NCBI RefSeq assembly: GCF_017498525.1
Contig: NZ_CP071796.1
Coordinates: 1,860,001-1,924,000, forward strand
Source: Ottowia testudinis
GTDB lineage: Bacteria; Pseudomonadota; Gammaproteobacteria; Burkholderiales; Burkholderiaceae_C
Direction: 5' to 3'
Length of the DNA stretch: 64,000 nucleotides
Of this stretch, positions 1 to 8,845 are shown piece after piece; the stretch's first letter is position 1; each line of letters starts with the position of its first letter. The notes below the pieces were generated by a model. It made no database searches, had not been told where the DNA came from, and saw only the letters and a list, made by a program, of their open reading frames with translations. Position numbers and translations under genes: made by a program.

Positions 1-613
1 ACAGAAAGAAGCGCTCGGCATCGGGCATCAACCGGCTGCGGTGCGTGCGCGGTAGCGCCAAGCCGGCGCGATGCGGCGCCACGGCTTCATAGGCCTTGTG
101 CACGCGCCGGTCACGGAACAATGCCTGGTAAGCGCCGCGTGTGTGCGGCTGCACCGCCAGCACCACCAGGCCGGCCGTCTCGCGGTCGATGCGGTGCACC
201 GGGCTCAGGCCGGCCAGGCCCAGGCGCCGCTTAAGCCGCACCAGCAGGCTTTGCTGCACGAAGCGGCCACTCGGTGTGACGGGCATGAAGTGCGGCTTGT
301 CGGCCACCACCAGCCAACTGTCCTGGAACACGATGCGCTCGGCCAGCGGCGGCTCGGGCTCGGCCGCCAGGCGGCGGTAGTAATAAACGCGCTGGCCGGG
401 GCGGCAGGGCGCGCCGGCGTGCAGCGGGTGGCCACGCTCGTCCAGCACCTCGCCGCCGCGCAGACGCTCGGCCCAGTCGGCGCGCGGCAGCGCGGGCAGG
501 CGGGTGGCCAGAAAATCCAGCACCGTCGGCGCGTCGCCCGTGCGCACCACGATGCAGCTGGCGCTGACGCCCTCGCGCAGCGGCAAGTGCGATGGGCGGG
601 GCGGGCGGCTCAT
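1..613 (-). CDS. RluA-family pseudouridine synthase, 3' end cut by window edge
   Basis: Reading leftward from the ATG at 613 there is one open frame to the window edge, about 204 residues beginning MSRPPRPSHL. Residues 140-149 read HRIDRETAGL, the RluA/RsuA-type catalytic motif whose Asp (about residue 143) attacks the uridine. The preceding VVADKPHFMPV is the usual strand before it. Such enzymes isomerise uridine to pseudouridine in rRNA or tRNA; which position cannot be told here. It lies 55 bp downstream of trmB on the same strand, and a CR1 repeat fills the gap. The C-terminal part is outside the window, so full length is unknown. Confidence 0.8.
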   Translation of the reverse strand, partial: MSRPPRPSHLPLREGVSASCIVVRTGDAPTVLDFLATRLPALPRADWAERLRGGEVLDERGHPLHAGAPCRPGQRVYYYRRLAAEPEPPLAERIVFQDSWLVVADKPHFMPVTPSGRFVQQSLLVRLKRRLGLAGLSPVHRIDRETAGLVVLAVQPHTRGAYQALFRDRRVHKAYEAVAPHRAGLALPRTHRSRLMPDAERFFL

Positions 614-623
614 GATCTGGGCA

Positions 624-670
624 AAAATGCCTGCCAGCGCAATCTGGGCAAGCGCGAGAAGCTATTGTTT
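624..670 (-). repeat. CR1 palindromic repeat between trmB and the pseudouridine synthase gene
   Basis: Variant copy with CCAGCGC and AGCGCGAGAAGCTATT arms. It contains the TAA stop codon of trmB (669-671). Confidence 0.6.
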
Positions 671-1412
671 AGGTAGCAACCGGCAGCGCGGATTGATCGG
701 TGCGGCGAAACACCAGATCCCACACGCCATGGCCCAGCGCCAAGCCGCGGCGCTCGAACTTGGTCTCGGGCCGGTAGCCGGGCCGCGGCGCGTAGCCATC
801 GGCGGTGTTGGCCAAGAGCGGCTCGGCGCTCAGCACGGCCAGCATTTGCTCGGCGTAGGGCTGCCAGTCGGTGGCGCAATGCAGGTAGCCGCTGGGCGCC
901 AGCCGCTCGGCCAGCAGCCGCACAAAGGGCGGCTGGATCAGGCGGCGCTTGTGGTGGCGCTTTTTGTGCCACGGGTCGGGAAAGAAGATGTGCACGCCGT
1001 GCAGGCTGGCGGGCGCCATCATGTGCCGCAGCACCTCGACCGCGTCGTGCTGCACGATGCGCAGGTTGTGCAGCCGCTGCTCGCCCATGCTCTTGAGCAG
1101 CGCGCCCACACCGGGCTCGTGTACTTCGCAGCCGATGAACAGCGTACCCGGCATCAGCGCCGCGATGTGCGCCGTGGCGTGGCCCATGCCGAAGCCGATC
1201 TCGAGCACGGTTTTTGAGTAAATATGGCCGCCAGCGCTTTCCTTACAAGCGCAAGCAGCTACCAAATCCGTAGTGGACGGGTCGTAGGGCAGCACATGGC
1301 GCGGGCCGAGTTCGGCCAGCGCGCGGGCCTGGGCGCTGGTGGTGCGGCCAGCCCGCGTGACGAAGCTGCGGATCGGGCGCGGGTGCGCTACGTCGGCGGG
1401 CGGCGTGGTCAC
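669..1412 (-). CDS. trmB: tRNA (guanine-46-N7)-methyltransferase TrmB
   Basis: A 247-residue protein that uses S-adenosylmethionine to methylate G46 in the tRNA variable loop. Seen: the SAM-binding loop [12 protein letters not shown] (about residues 69-80), the family motif [15 protein letters not shown] (about 144-158) and a C-terminal ATDWQPYA. The start is a GTG at 1412 that overlaps the suhB stop (GTGA), which suggests translational coupling. Residues about 50-67 ([16 protein letters not shown]) are extra relative to the usual TrmB and are encoded exactly by a CR1 repeat read in frame, just before the SAM-binding strand. Its stop also lies in a CR1 copy. Confidence 0.93.
   Translation of the reverse strand: MTTPPADVAHPRPIRSFVTRAGRTTSAQARALAELGPRHVLPYDPSTTDLVAACACKESAGGHIYSKTVLEIGFGMGHATAHIAALMPGTLFIGCEVHEPGVGALLKSMGEQRLHNLRIVQHDAVEVLRHMMAPASLHGVHIFFPDPWHKKRHHKRRLIQPPFVRLLAERLAPSGYLHCATDWQPYAEQMLAVLSAEPLLANTADGYAPRPGYRPETKFERRGLALGHGVWDLVFRRTDQSALPVAT
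1219..1267 (-). repeat. CR1 palindromic repeat inside trmB, in frame
   Basis: On the minus strand it reads TAGCTGCTTGCGCTTG, a short spacer, then AAAGCGCTGGCGGCC. It is translated as part of TrmB without a stop or frameshift. Confidence 0.85.
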
Positions 1413-2386
1413 GGTTCGCGCGGCTCGTCGGCGGGGCGGGCGGCCAGCGGCTCGGGGCCGGCGTCCACGGCATCGTCGGCCCAGGTTTCGAAAGCGGTAT
1501 CGCTATCGCTGGTTTCGGCGGTGCTGGATTTTTTAAGCGAAATAGGCGTCTTGCGCTCGTCAGACGAGCGCGGAGCGCTATCGTATCGAGAGTATTTGCG
1601 CAGCACCTGCACCAGTTGGGCGTATACCCGCGGGTTGCCCGCCAGGCACTCGCCCTGGTCCAGGTCGCCTGCTTCGCCGGTGAAGTTGCCAATCAAGCCA
1701 CCGGCTTCGGTCACCAGCAGCGAGCCCGCGGCCACGTCCCAGATTTTCAGGCCGGTTTCAAAAAAACCATCGGTGAAGCCGGCCGCGATATAGGCCAAAT
1801 CGAGCGCGGCCGCGCCCGGGCGGCGCAGGCCGGCGGTGCGTTGCATCACGTCGCCCATCATCTTCAGGTAGGTGGGAAAGTCGTCGCCCTTGCGGAACGG
1901 AAAGCCGGTGGAAACCAGGCTTTGGTTGAGCTGCGTGCGCTTGCTGGCGCGAATGCGCCGGTCGTTCAGGTAGGCGCCGCGCCCGCGCGTGGCGGTGAAC
2001 AGGTCGTTGCGCGTCGGGTCATACACCACGGCCTGCTCGACGCGACCCTTGACGGCCAGCGCGATGCTGACGCAATAGACCGGAAAGCCGTGAATGAAGT
2101 TGGTGGTGCCGTCCAGCGGGTCGATGATCCAGACGTGGTCGGCCTTGGGGTTGCCGCGTGTGGTGCCCGACTCCTCGGCGTGGATGCCGTGGTGCGGGTA
2201 GGCGGTGAGCAGGGTGTCGATGATCGCGTCTTCGCTCGCGTGATCGACCTCGGTGACGAAATCGTTGACCTGCTTCTGCGAGATGCGCACGGCCTCGACA
2301 TCGAGCGCGGCGCGGTTGATGATGGCGCCAGCGGCGCGTGCGGCCCGAATGGCCACGTTGAGCATGGGGTGCAGGGTGGACGACAT
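1409..2386 (-). CDS. suhB: Inositol monophosphatase family protein SuhB
   Basis: A 325-residue protein of the Mg-dependent inositol monophosphatase family; SuhB also acts in rRNA antitermination in other proteobacteria. Seen: the metal-binding motif [12 protein letters not shown] and the second motif [17 protein letters not shown]. The chosen ATG gives [20 protein letters not shown], the usual betaproteobacterial N-terminus; the open frame extends further upstream without support. The last ~55 residues, after [11 protein letters not shown], are hydrophilic, low in complexity and unlike the core. A CR1 repeat encodes the start of this tail ([19 protein letters not shown]). The TGA overlaps the GTG start of trmB. 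Confidence 0.92.
   Translation of the reverse strand: MSSTLHPMLNVAIRAARAAGAIINRAALDVEAVRISQKQVNDFVTEVDHASEDAIIDTLLTAYPHHGIHAEESGTTRGNPKADHVWIIDPLDGTTNFIHGFPVYCVSIALAVKGRVEQAVVYDPTRNDLFTATRGRGAYLNDRRIRASKRTQLNQSLVSTGFPFRKGDDFPTYLKMMGDVMQRTAGLRRPGAAALDLAYIAAGFTDGFFETGLKIWDVAAGSLLVTEAGGLIGNFTGEAGDLDQGECLAGNPRVYAQLVQVLRKYSRYDSAPRSSDERKTPISLKKSSTAETSDSDTAFETWADDAVDAGPEPLAARPADEPREP
1528..1583 (-). repeat. CR1 palindromic repeat inside the suhB 3' end
   Basis: The minus strand reads ACGATAGCGCTCCGCGCTCG, then GAGCGCAAGACGCCTATTT, the CR1 order of arms with several substitutions. It is translated in frame. Confidence 0.6.
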
Positions 2387-2505
2387 ATTGTGTGAAGAGC
2401 GGCGGAGCGGCAAGCCCCGGGGCAGCGGCGCGCGATGGCGGCGCAAAACGCGCATTTTCCCATGCTTTGGCGCCGCGCCGGTGCGGCGGGCGCCGCCGCC
2501 ACACC

Positions 2506-2535
2506 CTTGAAATCCTGCCCGCCCGCGCGCATCTG
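2506..2535 (+). promoter_or_regulatory. Possible sigma-32-type promoter for hsp20
   Basis: CTTGAAA at 2506-2512 matches the heat-shock -35 consensus. A CGCATCT-like -10 follows about 15 bases later, roughly 55 bases before the gene. The rest of 2387-2585 shows no gene. Weak, because the -10 is poor. Confidence 0.35.
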
Positions 2536-2585
2536 CGAATCAGCGGCAGTGTGCCGTGTTCACCGCCTTCAAAGGAGACCACACC

Positions 2586-3017
2586 ATGGCCAACTCACCG
2601 ATCCGCGGCAGCCTGTTCGACGACTTCTTCAAGGAATTCGCTCCCGGTTTCTTCATCAAGCCGCTGCATGGCGACCCGCTGCCCACGGCGGCGCAGATCC
2701 GCATCGACGTGCGCGAATCCGACACCGCCTACACCGTGCAGGCCGAATTGCCCGGCGTGCCGAAGGAGGATATTCATGTCTCCATCGACGGCAGCGTGGT
2801 CACGCTGCGCGCCGAGGTCAAGCAGCACGGCAGCCAGACGGGCGAGGGCGAGAAGACCCTGCGCACCGAGCGCTACTACGGCGCCGTGTCGCGCAGCTTT
2901 CAGCTGCCGCAGGACGTGGACCAGGCGGCCGCCAAGGCGCGGTTCGAAAACGGCGTGCTGCACCTGACGCTGCCCAAGAAGCAGGCCAACGGCGCGCGGA
3001 AGTTGACGATCGAATGA
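2586..3017 (+). CDS. Small heat-shock protein, Hsp20/alpha-crystallin family
   Basis: A 143-residue ATP-independent cytoplasmic holdase that keeps unfolded protein soluble. The alpha-crystallin domain runs from about residue 40 to the end (IRIDVRESDTAYTVQAELPG, then RSFQLPQDVD and ARFENGVLHLTLPK), with the usual C-terminal GVLxLxLPK signature. The start MANSPIRGSLFDDFF follows an AAGGAG ribosome site 9 bases upstream; a more upstream ATG at 2556 has none. It is a single gene, and a possible sigma-32 promoter lies in front. The IS630 element has inserted about 40 bp after its stop. Confidence 0.93.
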   Translation: MANSPIRGSLFDDFFKEFAPGFFIKPLHGDPLPTAAQIRIDVRESDTAYTVQAELPGVPKEDIHVSIDGSVVTLRAEVKQHGSQTGEGEKTLRTERYYGAVSRSFQLPQDVDQAAAKARFENGVLHLTLPKKQANGARKLTIE

Positions 3018-3056
3018 AGGCGTCCAACCATGGCCACGGCCCGGTGAAGTTTTATA

Positions 3057-3956
3057 GTAACACCCACATATAATCCGACATCCCTGAATCACCTTGGATG
3101 TCATCATGACCTACAGCGTCGATCTGCGTCAGCGGGTACTGAGCTTTGTAGCCGCAGGCGGCAGCAAAACCGAAGCAGCGCAACGGTTCAGCGTCAGCCG
3201 CAGTACGGTGCATGAATGGCTCGGTCAGCCCGCCGATCACCAAGCCTCCAAGCCCGGCCCCAAGGACAGCCGCAAATTTGATCGCGAGCAACTGCGCCAG
3301 ATGCTCGAACAACAGCCCGATCTCCTGATTCGCGAGATGGCCCAGCAACTTGGCGTCAGTAACAACGCCGTTGGCAATGCGCTGCAACGCATGGGCATAC
3401 GGCGTAAAAACTCTGCGCTACGCCCAGGCCTTCACGCCCAAGGGCTGTGACAAGCGCAAGCACTACCTGCGCCGACTCTGCCGTGCGAAGAGAAACGGGC
3501 AACCCGTGGTCTACATGGATGAGACCGGCTTTGCTGCGAGCACGCACCGCACCCATGCTCGCGCGCTAGGCGGACAGAAGGTGCACGGTTTGCAGTCAGC
3601 CTACAGCCGACCGCGTACCAGCGTGATCGGCGCTTACCGCGACAACAAACTGATTGCGCCCATGCTGTTTGAGGACACCTGCAACAGCGCTGTGTTTCAT
3701 GACTGGGTCGAGCAGATGCTGCTACCGGAGTTGGTCTGCGGCAGCGTCATCGTGCTGGACAACGCAGCGTTTCACACCAGCAAACGCACACAGCGCCTGA
3801 TTGAGCAATCGGGCTGTGAACTGCTGTTTCTGCCGCCCTATTGCCCGGATCTGAACCCAATCGAGAAGCTCTGGGGCAATCTCAAGCGGCTCAGGCGCAA
3901 CACTGGCGCCAGCGTCGATGAGCTGATAAGAATGTCGGATTATTCTTGGTGTTAAC
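3057..3956 (+). mobile_element. IS630-family insertion sequence
   Basis: About 900 bp. Left end (GTAACACCCACATATAATCC) and the right end read inward (GTTAACACCAAGAATAATCC) form imperfect terminal inverted repeats sharing AACACC and ATAATCCGACAT. TA dinucleotides flank both ends, as expected for IS630 insertion at TA. The exact outer base is uncertain by a few bases because the flanks also match for a short distance. Confidence 0.85.
3094..3955 (+). pseudogene. IS630-family transposase in two overlapping frames
   Basis: The first frame (3094-3450) carries the N-terminal helix-turn-helix (YSVDLRQRVLSFVAAGG, then RFSVSRSTVHEWLGQP). The second (joining after about 3405, to 3955) carries the DDE core: YMDETGF, IVLDNAAFH and DLNPIEKLWGNLK, supplying the two Asp and the Glu. 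Joining needs a +1 shift at the run of five A at 3406-3410, giving RRKTLRYAQ. Either one A was inserted and the gene is dead, or the run is a frameshift site. The stop lies in the right terminal repeat. Active status is undecided. Confidence 0.8.
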
Positions 3957-4038
3957 TATAAATTCCGTTCAGGCTGAGCTTGTCGAAGCTTTTCGGCAGG
4001 CTCAGGGCGAACGGTTCAAACTTCTTCGTGCCGCATCA

Positions 4039-4066
4039 ATAAAAGGGCCGCCCGAGGGTGGCCCCT
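4039..4066 (-). terminator. Rho-independent terminator of the DUF1501/DUF1800 pair
   Basis: On the minus strand GGGGCCACCC-TCG-GGGCGGCCC is followed by TTTTATT. It lies 24 bases after the DUF1501 stop. Confidence 0.75.
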
Positions 4067-4089
4067 TGCCGCTGGCGGCGCCCGCGCCC

Positions 4090-5499
4090 TCAGCCCATGA
4101 AGCCCAGGTTGGGCGTGTTGAAGTTGCCGATGTGCGGCGATATCTGTGGCATTTCGGTATCGCCCACGCCAAACCAGCGCGCCAGCGTGGCTGCGTATTG
4201 GTCCACCGATGTGCTGGGCAGCAGGCGTCCCTGGCCCACGTCCTCTGGGCCGCCCAGTGATGCGCTGGGCGCCGTGCCGTAGAACGCCGCGCCCTTGACG
4301 GCGCCACCCATGACGAAATGGTGGCTGCCCCAGCCGTGGTCGGAGCCGTCACCGTTGGAGGTGATGGTGCGGCCGAAATCGGACGCGGTGAACGTGGTGA
4401 CTTTCTTGCCCATGCCCAGTTGGTCGATCGCTTTCTGAAAGCCGGCCATCGCCTCGGCGACGTGCGTGAGCAGCGCCGGGTGGTTGGTGGCCAGGTTGTC
4501 GTGCGTGTCAAAGCCGCCCAGCGACACCAGGAACACTTGGCGCTTGATGCCCAGCGCCTGTTGCGCGGCGATCAGCCGCGCCACCATCTTGAGCTGGCGG
4601 TTGAGCGTGCGCGACTTACCGGCCACCTGGTCGGGCAGCTGAGCGTCGAAGGTGGTGCCGGTGCCCGACAGCGCGCCACGCAGCTTGGCTTCACTGTCGA
4701 TCGAGCGGCGGGTGATGGTGTTCAGCTCGTTTTCGAGCACCTGGGTGCGGTTTTGGGTGATCAACTCTTTCAGCGCCGCTTGGCAGGCGGCCGAGCTGTA
4801 CATGCCGTCGGGCTCGACCGCGCCTTTGACGGCCACCGCGCCGCCGGCACCGATCTGGTAGGCCAGCGCGCTGTCGCCTGACAAAAACACCGCGTTGCCG
4901 GTGACCGACATGCAGGTGAACAGGCTGTTGCCGCCATTGCTCGACAGCGCCAGGTCGCCCAAATTGCCACCCCAGCCCTTGACCGAGCCCTCGGCGTGCG
5001 AGCTTTGCCACACCGACTGCTGGTCGTTGTGCGAGAACAGCTTGGGCGGCAACGGCACGGCGCGGCTTTGAAACTGCTGCAGCGTGGTCGGCTGGATCAG
5101 GGGGCCAACATTGAGCTGCAACGCCAACTGGCCGGCGTTGAACAGCTGGGCCAGCGGCGCCAGCTGTGGCGCCAGCGCGTACTGGCGGCCGGCCGGCAAG
5201 CCGCTGCCTTGCAAGGCGGTCAGGCTGGCCAGTGGCAGCCCCAGGCCGGCGGCGCCGCCGCGCGCCGTCAGGTAGGCGGCGTGGCTGGCGCTGTCAAAGG
5301 GGATGACGGTGTTGCCGTTGTCGTTGCCGCCGTACAGAAAGACGCACACCAGCGCCTTGTAGTCGGCGGCGTCGAACGCCGCGGCCTCGCCGATGGCCGC
5401 CAGGTTGAGCGCCCACGGCGCGGCGGTGCCGGCCACGCCCAGGTGGCCCAGGCGCTTGAGGAAGGCGCGGCGCGCGAGTGAATCGGAGATGAATGTCAT
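4090..5499 (-). CDS. DUF1501 family exported protein, Tat signal
   Basis: A 469-residue protein of the DUF1501 (sulfatase-like) family; no member I can name has a settled reaction. The N-terminus contains a twin-arginine signal, LARRAFLKRLGHLGVAGTAA, so export folded to the periplasm is expected. The body shows family motifs VCVFLYGGNDNGN (about 51-63), FLVSLGGFDTHDN (about 335-347) and the histidine-containing GSDHGWGSHHFVMGG (about 400-414). It starts 15 bp downstream of the DUF1800 gene, the usual partner, and ends at a terminator, so the two form one unit. Confidence 0.88.
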   Translation of the reverse strand: MTFISDSLARRAFLKRLGHLGVAGTAAPWALNLAAIGEAAAFDAADYKALVCVFLYGGNDNGNTVIPFDSASHAAYLTARGGAAGLGLPLASLTALQGSGLPAGRQYALAPQLAPLAQLFNAGQLALQLNVGPLIQPTTLQQFQSRAVPLPPKLFSHNDQQSVWQSSHAEGSVKGWGGNLGDLALSSNGGNSLFTCMSVTGNAVFLSGDSALAYQIGAGGAVAVKGAVEPDGMYSSAACQAALKELITQNRTQVLENELNTITRRSIDSEAKLRGALSGTGTTFDAQLPDQVAGKSRTLNRQLKMVARLIAAQQALGIKRQVFLVSLGGFDTHDNLATNHPALLTHVAEAMAGFQKAIDQLGMGKKVTTFTASDFGRTITSNGDGSDHGWGSHHFVMGGAVKGAAFYGTAPSASLGGPEDVGQGRLLPSTSVDQYAATLARWFGVGDTEMPQISPHIGNFNTPNLGFMG

Positions 5500-5514
5500 G
5501 GTCGCGGCTCCTCG

Positions 5515-7458
5515 TTATTTCTGCACCAGGTATTCGGGGCTGCTCATGGTCAGCAGCACGGCCGACCACACTCGCCTATTGCGGCTCCATTCCGAATCGG
5601 GCTTGATGGTGGTGATGGCGTCGCGAATCAACGTGGTGGTTGCCGTCGAGAGCTGGTTGGCGGTGAGCAACAAGTTCAGCCGCGCCACCAGCGCGGCCGG
5701 GTCGTTGACCAGCGCCAGCTCGTTCGTGTAGTTGGCATTGAGCTTGCTGGTGTCGCTGCCGCCATAGCCCCACGCGATGCGGTCGCGCATGAAGTTGATG
5801 TAACCGGCCACCGAGTTCTCGTTGGTGATCTGGAACTCTGGCGCGGTCTGCCCGCTGGCCGCCAGCGCGGTGCCGGGGGGCACGTAGCCCGGGCGGAAGA
5901 AGTTGAACACCGACGGGCTGCGCAGCGGGCTCTGCCCAAGGGTGGTGGCGGCGTCGGACAAGTCCCAGACGATCCAGCGGCCATCGGACGAGGTGGCGCC
6001 AAAGCTGCGCGCCCACTGCACGAAGCGGATCATCGGCTCGCGCAGCTTGCCCCAGGCGGGGCCTTTGAGCGACGGGTCCTGCCGCGCCTCGGCATCCAGC
6101 AGCACGGCTTTGGTCACCGCGCGCAGATCGCCGCGGACGCCCGCACCGTTGTTGTTGAACGCGCTGGCCACGCGGCCCACGTAGGCGGCGCTCGGATGGC
6201 TGGTGACCAGGCGCTGGATCAGCTGGCGCGCGATGAACGGGCCGACGTTGGGGTGGTTGAACAGCACGTCGAGCGCCTGGCGCAGCCGCGCCGCGCCGTC
6301 GCCACTGGGTACCGTCTGGCCAAGGAAGGTGGCCGGCTCGGGCGAGTGGTCGGCGGCGTTGAGCACCATGGGCGAGCGGAAAGCCTGCGGGTTGGCGCGC
6401 TGCTGCTCGTAGGTACCAGCGACGTTGTAGCCGGTGAAGATGCGCGCCAGGTTGCTGACGTCGGACGGGCCGTAAGTTTCCTTGGCCGTGCCGCCGCGCA
6501 GGGTGCCATCGGCATTCAGCTCGTACAGGCCGATGGTGAACAGCTGCATCACCTCGCGCGCGTAGTTTTCGTCCGGCACGCGGCCGGCGGCATTGGCCTT
6601 CTTGTTGCCCTTGGTGTTGAGGAAAGCGCCCATCGCCGGATTGAGCGTGATGGCTTCCAGCAGTTGCCGGTAGTTGCCAAAGGCGTGCTGGTTGAGCAAA
6701 TCCCAGTAGCCGGCCATGGCAAAGGCGGGCCACAGGCCCTCGATCGTGCTGGTGGACACGACGAAGATTTCGGACCAGGCCAGCGCCACGCGCTTGCGCA
6801 GCGCATCGGGCGCGGCAATGAGCTGGTGCCACATCATGTGGTCGGCGTAGTGGCCGTTGAACTTGATGTCGTCGCGGAAGTAGCCCTGGCCCATGAGCCA
6901 GTCCCAGCCCGTGGTGCCGACGCCGCGCGCCATCTGCTCGTCGAGCCAGGCGGCATAGCCCTTGGCGCGCACGTCGGCGATTTCTGCATCGGACGACGAG
7001 AACTGCGCCTGCTGCAAAAAGCGCGCGGCTTCGGCGGCGCTGACAGGGATGGGGCCTGGTGCCGGCCCGGGCCCGGGCCCGGGCGTTGGCGCAGGCCCTG
7101 GCGTTGGCGCGGGGCCGGGCGCCGGGGTGCCAGGCGTCGGGCCAGGCGTCTGCGGTGCGGGCGCTGGCGTGCCCGGCGCCGGAGCAGGCGCGGGGCTGGG
7201 CACCGCGGGCGAGGGTGTTGGGCCGGCGGGTGCCGGGCCGGGGGCGCTTGGCGCATCGTTGTCACCACCGCCGCAAGCGGCCAGCACCGCCGACATCAGG
7301 GCCGAGAGGCCGGCGGCGCGGCCAAGACCGGGGCCGGCGGGCGACGGCGTGGGGCGCGCCTTGATCGGCTCTGAATCGCTGCGCGCGGGCTCGCGCGGCG
7401 TGCGCGCGTCTGCCGCCACGGCGCCGCCTTCAGCCGGGTCGCTGATCTGATGCTTCAT
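5515..7458 (-). CDS. DUF1800 family exported lipoprotein-like protein
   Basis: About 647 residues from the ATG at 7458 (MKHQISDPAEGG), which has GAGGATGGAG just upstream; an in-frame GTG at 7497 is less likely. A hydrophobic stretch ending SAVLAACGGGD looks like a lipoprotein box but begins over 40 residues in, so processing is uncertain. A long Pro/Gly/Ala linker (about residues 70-140, repeats of PTPGPAP) follows, then the DUF1800 domain with YAREVMQLFTIGLYEL and a C-terminal FNFFRPGY. Always paired with DUF1501 in related genomes; the joint function is not known. It ends 15 bp before the partner gene. Confidence 0.86.
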   Translation of the reverse strand: MKHQISDPAEGGAVAADARTPREPARSDSEPIKARPTPSPAGPGLGRAAGLSALMSAVLAACGGGDNDAPSAPGPAPAGPTPSPAVPSPAPAPAPGTPAPAPQTPGPTPGTPAPGPAPTPGPAPTPGPGPGPAPGPIPVSAAEAARFLQQAQFSSSDAEIADVRAKGYAAWLDEQMARGVGTTGWDWLMGQGYFRDDIKFNGHYADHMMWHQLIAAPDALRKRVALAWSEIFVVSTSTIEGLWPAFAMAGYWDLLNQHAFGNYRQLLEAITLNPAMGAFLNTKGNKKANAAGRVPDENYAREVMQLFTIGLYELNADGTLRGGTAKETYGPSDVSNLARIFTGYNVAGTYEQQRANPQAFRSPMVLNAADHSPEPATFLGQTVPSGDGAARLRQALDVLFNHPNVGPFIARQLIQRLVTSHPSAAYVGRVASAFNNNGAGVRGDLRAVTKAVLLDAEARQDPSLKGPAWGKLREPMIRFVQWARSFGATSSDGRWIVWDLSDAATTLGQSPLRSPSVFNFFRPGYVPPGTALAASGQTAPEFQITNENSVAGYINFMRDRIAWGYGGSDTSKLNANYTNELALVNDPAALVARLNLLLTANQLSTATTTLIRDAITTIKPDSEWSRNRRVWSAVLLTMSSPEYLVQK

Positions 7459-7548
7459 GCTGGCTCCATCCTCTGGGATTTGGGTTTTTTGCGGCACTCA
7501 GGCGATGCCGGTGGCAATGGTCATGGTGCAAAAAATTGACGGAAACCG

Positions 7549-8526
7549 TTAAAAATTTGACTGCACCGTCCATTTCAGCAAACGCTGTGCCAGCACCGCG
7601 GGCACGGCGCGGTCGTCCACTGGCACCACCTGCCGCGCCGGCAGGCTGCGCAGCCAGGTCAATTGGCGCTTGGCGAGCTGCCGCGTGGCGGCGATGCCGC
7701 GCTCGCGCAGGGTCTCGGCGGGGGCCCGGCCGTCCAGCGTGTCCCACACCTGCCGGTAGCCGACGCAGCGCATCGACGGCATGTCGGCCGTCAGATCGCC
7801 GCGCGCGCGCAGCGCGTGCACCTCATCCAGCAGGCCGCCGGCCAACATATCGTCGAAGCGCCGGGCGATGCGCGCGTGCAGCCAGGCGCGATCCGCCGGC
7901 TCTAGGGAAAAAAGCCCTCCAGCGCTTACCCAGTCAGCGCCAGAAGCTCTCGATTTTGTAGTGTGCAGGGCCGACATCGGCCGTCCCGTGAGTTGCCAGA
8001 CTTCCAGCGCGCGCTGAATGCGCTGGCTGTCGCCCGGGGCCAGACGCGCGGCGGTCACGGCGTCGACGCGTGCGAGTTCGGCGTGCAAGGCGGGCCAGCC
8101 TTCGCGCGCGGCGCGTTCCTCGATCTGCCGGCGCACGGCGGCGTCGGCGGGCGGCAGCTCGTCCAGGCCATCCCACAACGCCTTGAAGTACAGCATGGTG
8201 CCGCCCACCAGCACCGGCAGGCGGCCGCGCGCGCGGATGCCGGTGATCAACCGGCGCGCGTCGCGCGCGAACTCGGCCGCGCTGTAGGGCGTGGCTGGGT
8301 CCCGGATGTCAATTAGATGGTGCGGCACGGCGGCGCGTTCGGCCGCGGTCGGTTTGGCGGTGCCGATGTCCATGCCGCGATAGACCAGCGCCGAATCGAC
8401 GCTGACGATTTCCGTCGGCACGCATTCGGCCAGTGCCAGCGCGACAGCGCTCTTGCCGCTGGCCGTGGGGCCGGCGATGCACAGCGGCGGCGGGCCGCCG
8501 CGTTCCGTTCCGGTCGATGTCACCAT
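7549..8526 (-). CDS. miaA: tRNA dimethylallyltransferase MiaA
   Basis: A 325-residue enzyme that transfers a dimethylallyl group to A37 of tRNAs reading UNN codons. Seen: P-loop GPTASGKS (about residues 19-26), [27 protein letters not shown] and [10 protein letters not shown], all family signatures. Between [14 protein letters not shown] and the conserved [13 protein letters not shown] there is an extra segment ([16 protein letters not shown]) encoded by a CR1 repeat in frame. In enterobacteria mutL-miaA is an operon; here a gene on the other strand separates them. Confidence 0.94.
   Translation of the reverse strand: MVTSTGTERGGPPPLCIAGPTASGKSAVALALAECVPTEIVSVDSALVYRGMDIGTAKPTAAERAAVPHHLIDIRDPATPYSAAEFARDARRLITGIRARGRLPVLVGGTMLYFKALWDGLDELPPADAAVRRQIEERAAREGWPALHAELARVDAVTAARLAPGDSQRIQRALEVWQLTGRPMSALHTTKSRASGADWVSAGGLFSLEPADRAWLHARIARRFDDMLAGGLLDEVHALRARGDLTADMPSMRCVGYRQVWDTLDGRAPAETLRERGIAATRQLAKRQLTWLRSLPARQVVPVDDRAVPAVLAQRLLKWTVQSNF
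7907..7961 (-). repeat. CR1 palindromic repeat inside miaA, in frame
   Basis: The minus strand reads ATCGAGAGCTTCTGGCGCTG, then GGGTAAGCGCTGGAGGGC and a T run. The same far-arm form, AATAAGCGCTGGAGG, is seen in the copy upstream of nirS. Confidence 0.75.
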
Positions 8527-8845
8527 GCTTTTGCACCAGCGTCCAGGCCGCCATCCGTGGCAACGTCGTCCCAGCGCCGCTTTGGGCGGCCGGCCGGTGC
8601 GCGGCCCATGCCCAGCACCTGTCTCAACACAAGGGACGAGGCGGATGGCGGTGCCTTACAGGACGGACGGGGCAAAGAGGCGGGCGGCGGCACGCGGCGA
8701 GGGTAGCAGAACGGGTGGAGCCGCGTGGGCAGAGCAGGCACGGCGGAAGATGGCGCACTTCGGCGGGGCGGCGCCCGTCGCCAAATCGTCATCACAAAGT
8801 CATACAGTGCCTGTTTTGCCGTCGAATTTTCAAAGGAGAGAGTTG
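8527..8845. other. Divergent intergenic region, miaA / phosphodiesterase gene
   Basis: 319 bp without a gene I can support. It must hold both divergent promoters, but I see no convincing -35/-10 pair. An open frame in phase with the phosphodiesterase runs through much of it but lacks protein-like composition. Confidence 0.5.

Noticed and set aside
3960-4010. TTCAGGCTGAGCTTGTCGAA motif as an attachment site
   Set aside because: This is a widespread short repeat in proteobacterial genomes and is only found once here; no support for att function.
6196-7374. A 392-codon plus-strand frame over the DUF1800 gene
   Set aside because: Shadow of the real minus-strand gene; no motif, Gly/Ala/Arg repeats from the Pro-rich linker read backwards.
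8453-8845. N-terminal extension of the phosphodiesterase
   Set aside because: The lipoprotein signal and ribosome site at 8846 define the start; the upstream frame is Arg/Ala-rich and antisense to miaA at its beginning.
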